From positions 311,910 through 375,909 of the forward strand of contig JAJEKV010000147.1 of assembly GCA_021234155.1 (NCBI GenBank): DNA of 64,000 nt, given 5' to 3'. A program made the position numbers and the translations under genes. Below, in pieces: positions 59,306-64,000 of this stretch (within the stretch, counting starts at the first letter, position 1; every line of letters starts with the position of its first letter). Source of the stretch: Isoetes taiwanensis. Lineage: Eukaryota > Streptophyta > Lycopodiopsida > Isoetales > Isoetaceae. The notes under the pieces are model-generated. The model was not told the origin of the DNA, made no database searches, and saw only the letters and a program-made list of their open reading frames with translations.

Positions 59306-62300
59306 TCATATATGGCAGTCATGGTCCACTAGAAAAATACCTAAAAATATATGCACCTCCATTCTTGTAAGTTATGCTCTAACAAACTCAGGGGGGTCAA
59401 GTACCAAAAGCTTCATGTTTACGTAAAGTAAAACTGTCTCGACAAAACGATTTTTTCAAATTTTTTGATTACCATGATATTTTTCTACACGAGATAGGAA
59501 AAATGACACAAAAAACCATATGTCAATCCGAAGTTTGTGAAGAAAGATAGGGCTATTCAAACATGACAGGGTCAAAACTGTTTTCTGCCTCCTCAGAACC
59601 AATTATGGTTCCCAGAAGGCAGTTGTAGTTTAAATACAACTACTTTTACAAGGAAATGCATTTTGAGCTAATATTTGACATATAAGAAGCTGACAAGTTT
59701 CTTCATCCCATAAAAATGTTAGCTGGCCTTGAATTTGACGTTTAAATTTTCACTTTTGATCTCAATTTTAGGTGACTTGTAATAATGATTAATATTTCCC
59801 CATATAGAGCAAAACTTACTCTATGATGTCCTCGAAAAAATCATAATATGAAAGTTCAAAATGATATGAAACCAAAGCAAAAACAAACTCATTAAAAAAG
59901 CAAAAGACATGGTCACAAGAAATCAAGAAAGGTTTCTGTACCTGAGCCCATTATTGGTCCATAGGTCCATTTAAAATCAATAACTTCCTTATGTTAATTG
60001 ATCTGAAGTTGAATTTTGGTATATGAATAGCTTATGATTTACTTTAGTAATAAAAATATTTGTTGATCATAACCTTGAGATTTGGATTAAACTTTATAGC
60101 ATCAAATTCAAATATGTCTTCTATGTTTATTCTAGATTTATGCCTCGAGATGTGACTTTGAAAAAACACATTATCAAAATGTCCCATGTCATGAAATCAA
60201 TGCAAAAAAAATCAAAGAAAAATATGAAAGTTTATGACTATTAAAAGTCAAGTTAGACTGCTATGTGCAGCTCATGGACTTCCACTTACACCTTTCAAAA
60301 TTTATGTTGTTAAAGGTAAGAAACCATGGTATCATTATGGGGACAAAATGGATAGGGCTAGTGAGAGATATATGCTCTATACAATTGGTCTAGTTATGGA
60401 CCATAAATGGTTCATGCTTAATTATATTCATATCTTTCAAATAGTATATTATTTCAATATGAAAATAGAGAGTTATATTGCAAAGGAAGGCCCGCATTCA
60501 TGAAAAATATAGTGTACATAAAAGATGACCTACTTGTAACATTATCCTACTAAAACTCTAATGCTTTGTAGCAGCAATAGATATACCAGTTTTATACTAG
60601 TAAAAAATAACCATGTTTCTCCGTATATTTTTGCAAGAAAGCCACACAACCTATATAGCGGACCTATATATACGTCCCTTGTCATATTTTGAACCATTTG
60701 AAAGTCTTATTTGGAGAAATGTAGTGTGTTCTCTACAAAGCTGAGAAAAACGCATCAAAGGTCATATGGTTTAATTTTTTATTCTTATACTTAAACTTCA
60801 CGATCTTCACTTTCATTCATCAATAAATATCATTAGCTAGTAAATGATGAGTTTTCAGCCTATAATTTTGGAATAAACTCAAATTTTTAACCTCTAATGT
60901 GTTAATCTTATGATTGTACATCATCTTTAAATCTAGTTAATTGCATGATTAAACCATAATTACACTATATGCAAGTTGATAGAGTTATTTTCTATGTAGA
61001 TATAAGAAGAATGTATCATTCATTACCCTCGTGATACTTACAGGTAGTGATTTTGGAGCATTTTAATATATAATTTTGTCCTAAATTCTGTATAGGAAAT
61101 TCTCTATTAGATTTTGAAGTTGATATAACTTATGAACACTCCAAAAAAAAACATAAGATTGTACTTCATATAGTTAAGAATCCATGGCCACAAGAATTAA
61201 CCCAAAACTTGTAATAATAAGAGAAAAATAATTCTTAAACTGCACGCAGCATTTTGAAACAAAATAGGGTTTGCCGGCTTCCACGAACGTTAGATAATAG
61301 CAACCAAAGCGAAAACATACAAATCAATGTGTTCTATCATAACAAATACTTCCAATTTTAGCAAGGTTTAGGCCTGTTTATGCTAGGAAAACCCAAAAAT
61401 GTAGTTCTGGACTGTTGCAGAAACTGTCAAATTCTCTAATATTTGAACAATCACTACAACATATAGGTGAGTTCATTGGCCTTGAAATTCTCGAAGGTCA
61501 TTAACAATCAAGTAAAGATTGATATGGTGGCGATACATCATGAAATTGAAACTTCTATTCTTAGATATATTGGTTTAAGTGACAGTGGGTCAACTGGACC
61601 AACTCTGGTCCATGGACCAGGAATGGTCCCCGGGACCACTCTAGTGTTAAAGCCCAGTTTCAATAGTTCTTATCAAAGAACTGATACTGCAGTAGCAGTA
61701 TTGCTCAAACAAGAGCAAAATACAAGATCAATGAGGAATTCTCCAACTGGCAGAAAAGCTTTGAGAATTACTCCAAAGAGATCGAAATGATCCCTAACTA
61801 GTCCAAAAGGATAATCCGAAGTAGAATATCACTCAAAGACATGCAATTGACTTGAACTGGACCACCAAAAGGCTGCGCTCAAATTTTCTGTCCCTTTTCA
61901 CAGATCCTCCAATCCCTTTTATACGGGACGAACTGCTAAGATTAGATAGAATGAAGACTAAAGCCTTTCTCCTAGCCCAAAATATCTAGCCTTTTGCTGG
62001 ATTCAATCTTCTGTTGCAGGTCCGACAATCCCGGACTGCACGCAATCATGCAAAAGGGAGAATTCACTTTGGAATAGCCCAACCAATGGGGTTCTGCCAT
62101 GCGGACCCTCAATTTCAATGGTTTAGTGTTTTAAAAGCTTTCTTTAACATTTATATTAAAATGTTCGCTTTCCATACGAAAGAATTGCCATTTAAAAATT
62201 AAACAAGGATGCCCTTAGGCAGTTTCCAACCTTTGGAACGTTTCCAAATGTTCCCATGCCATCTAGTGGCACCTCCTAGGCTAAGTTCCTAACTATCGCA

Positions 62301-62309
62301 CCTAGGCGG
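59306..62309. other. AT-rich intergenic DNA, no gene recognised
   Basis: About 3 kb with very few stops-free stretches. ORFs at 60234-60503 and 61467-61790 show no motif, and the latter starts at GTG. Alternating TGGACC/GGTCC motifs occur at 61595-61639. Confidence 0.5.
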
Positions 62310-63594
62310 TCTTACGGCTTTCAAAAACTGTAACAGTTTTCTCCCCTCCTCCTCGAACCTTGTCCTCAAAGTTAAGAGACTTTAAAAGGAAAAGAACTGC
62401 GTTACACAAAAGCAATACCAAGAAGCACCATGCTCAGTCCTAAACTGCTTGACACATAGAACCAGACGTGAGCTCCACACTTGCAAATACAACTTTGCTA
62501 GACCTTCTTGCAATCCAAATTTGCAACAACAACAAGAGGCAAATTTAGATTATCTGTCTTAACCCAGAATGCATCAAGCACTACTCGCCGACATATATTC
62601 TTGGGGAAACTAGAACCAAGTCCAATCCAAATCCCCATGGAGCAGTTTGGCATACACTCAATGATGCAATCCCAAAACAAGAATCCTTGCCTTTGCAAGA
62701 AAAGAAAAAGTTATACTTTGCATTCTTGGTAGATTTACCTTTAGATTGACCTAACCAATCATGAATTCTAATTATCTACACTGATAATTAGTTGTTCCAC
62801 AATCCAATTAAGGATACATCAGTATGATTTAAAGCAAGCTTACCGTGTTGCTCATAATTATTCAAGCATTGCTTGAATCTTTTGAACCCAAAAGATCTTG
62901 GTTCAACCATTGCTTAATAAAAGCCAACATAGAATTACACAATACCTTGCATAATAAATGGTGGAATTGGTGGTTTTTAAAATATTAACCCCAATGCTCG
63001 AGAACATATTATCAGTCCGTCTGTTCAAATTTAAGCCTAGCTTAAATCAACTCTATGGACTAATATTATGTACATTGTATGTTTTCAACTTGTAAAGCAT
63101 ATTAACATGCTACCTTATGTTCTTTTCGGGAAGAACTATGAGTAGTCTCATAACACGTTGATCTCTATGACCTTTGTCGTGGTTACATAACCCATTCCAT
63201 TTCTATGGACAAAGCATCAACTTGTATATCAATAGAGCGCCCATACACTATATTTACATGCTTTACCTGACTGAAAATAACACAAACAATGATTTTCTTG
63301 ATGCCACAATCTTTACTACTTGATTGCATCAATTCATCAAGTAATCAACCTAGGCCTAGACCGAAGTCTGGCCTAGTTCTCACAATAGTGCACCCAGTGC
63401 AATACACATACATTAGAACCTTTCAATTTCGATTCCCAGAGTTGATTCATTGTTTTGAACAAAAAGAAAGGAAATGTAGACAAATTAAATGTCTATCCTG
63501 TACGATCCCCACATAAAGCAAAGCCTTCATGGGCCCACCACTTGAACCCCAGGCTCCCAACGAGGAAAGTGCCGTTTGTCAACACTCCTGGAGT
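62310..63594 (-). mobile_element. AT-rich dispersed element, copy B (internal deletion)
   Basis: Same ends as copy A, but 56318-58485 of A is absent. The join at 62761 carries ATG, which is present at both breakpoints in A (56315-56317 and 58483-58485), as expected for a microhomology-mediated deletion. Divergence between copies is low to moderate. An insertion into copy A with a 3-bp duplication is the alternative, but that segment shows no terminal inverted repeats. Confidence 0.65.
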
Positions 63595-64000
63595 ATTGGA
63601 ATTGTAGCCTCACTCTAATCCCGGATTAAGGTTGCTACTGGTCAAGAACACTGATCTTGCCAAAACTGCACACCTAGTATGCAGGAGTACAATACGAAGT
63701 ATTGTATGAAAAGTCTCCCTAGATCCTTTTAATATAATTAGCTCAACTAACTTGAGTAATATTCTAGGTTATCAACTTAGAAAGGTTAAGGGTACAAAAA
63801 TCTATAAGCACTTGCAGTACCCGATACTGCCCTTGGCCTAGAAAACTACTAGTCCAACTAGTAATGGGGTAATGGTTTCTAGTATATAAGTTATACAACT
63901 TACATAACCCTTTAAACCATTTATAAAATAGGTATGGCTGATCTTGGCGGTCATAATCAACCATAAGCCCAAAGAAACCTTTCAGGAAGCAAATTCGGCA
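63595..64000. other. Window end, no gene recognised
   Basis: AT-rich sequence with CTAGTAGTT/AACTAG-like short repeats around 63847-63882. Nothing supportable was found. Confidence 0.4.

Noticed and set aside
60234-60503. 89-codon ORF
   Set aside because: AT-rich surroundings, no motif, no splice or regulatory context.

Overview
The window looks like nuclear DNA of a land plant; I cannot place it more precisely. The evidence is a chromovirus-type Ty3/gypsy element primed by plant initiator tRNA-Met, a decayed pentatricopeptide-repeat (PPR) gene, a seed-maturation/LEA D-34 (SMP-domain) gene with three GT-AG exons, a PGG-domain membrane-protein exon, and AT-rich intergenic DNA full of nested repeats. 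No bacterial operon structure, rRNA or tRNA gene was seen.

Layout. 1-24.05 kb is a tandem satellite of about 1.12-kb monomers (about 22 copies). Diagnostic variants recur every third monomer, so it carries a trimeric higher-order repeat of about 3.37 kb. 24.05-25.2 kb is a GC-rich junction followed by what looks like the 3' end of a LINE-like ORF. 25.2-32.5 kb holds small tandem duplications, a 126-bp foldback hairpin, a small terminal-inverted-repeat element and one likely functional gene, the minus-strand SMP/LEA gene at 28.16-29.06 kb. 32.83-42.56 kb is one complete LTR retrotransposon (1.56-kb LTRs, perfect 5-bp target duplication ACGGT, primer-binding site, polypurine tract). It is inserted into a transposase-like ORF whose two halves lie at 32.5-32.8 and 42.6-44.0 kb. 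45-52 kb has exon-like pieces of minus-strand genes and a PPR pseudogene. 53.5-55.2 kb has two unrecognised plus-strand genes. 55.4-64 kb is simple repeat plus a duplicated AT-rich element (copies at 55.9-59.3 and 62.3-63.6 kb, the second with a 2.2-kb internal deletion).

The exciting part is inside the LTR element. The gag/protease region is missing. In its place is an intact 392-codon ORF whose first AUG begins with the exact histone H3 tail (A-R-T-K-Q-T-A-R-K) and whose C-terminus matches the H3 histone-fold end (alpha-1/loop-1, A-L-Q-E-A, F-E-D, H-A-K-R-V-T, P-K-D, L-A). About 280 residues of charged, coiled-coil-like and proline-rich sequence separate the two. Five copies of a hairpin-forming repeat bracket the ORF, three before and two after. 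The pol that follows (RT, RNase H, integrase) is broken by many small indels and ends in a chromodomain remnant, a family known to read methylated H3 tails. The element therefore carries both an H3-tail-bearing protein and an H3-tail reader. I know of no described element of this kind, but I could not search. Small indels also seem to disturb the histone-fold part of the ORF, so sequencing or assembly error must be excluded.
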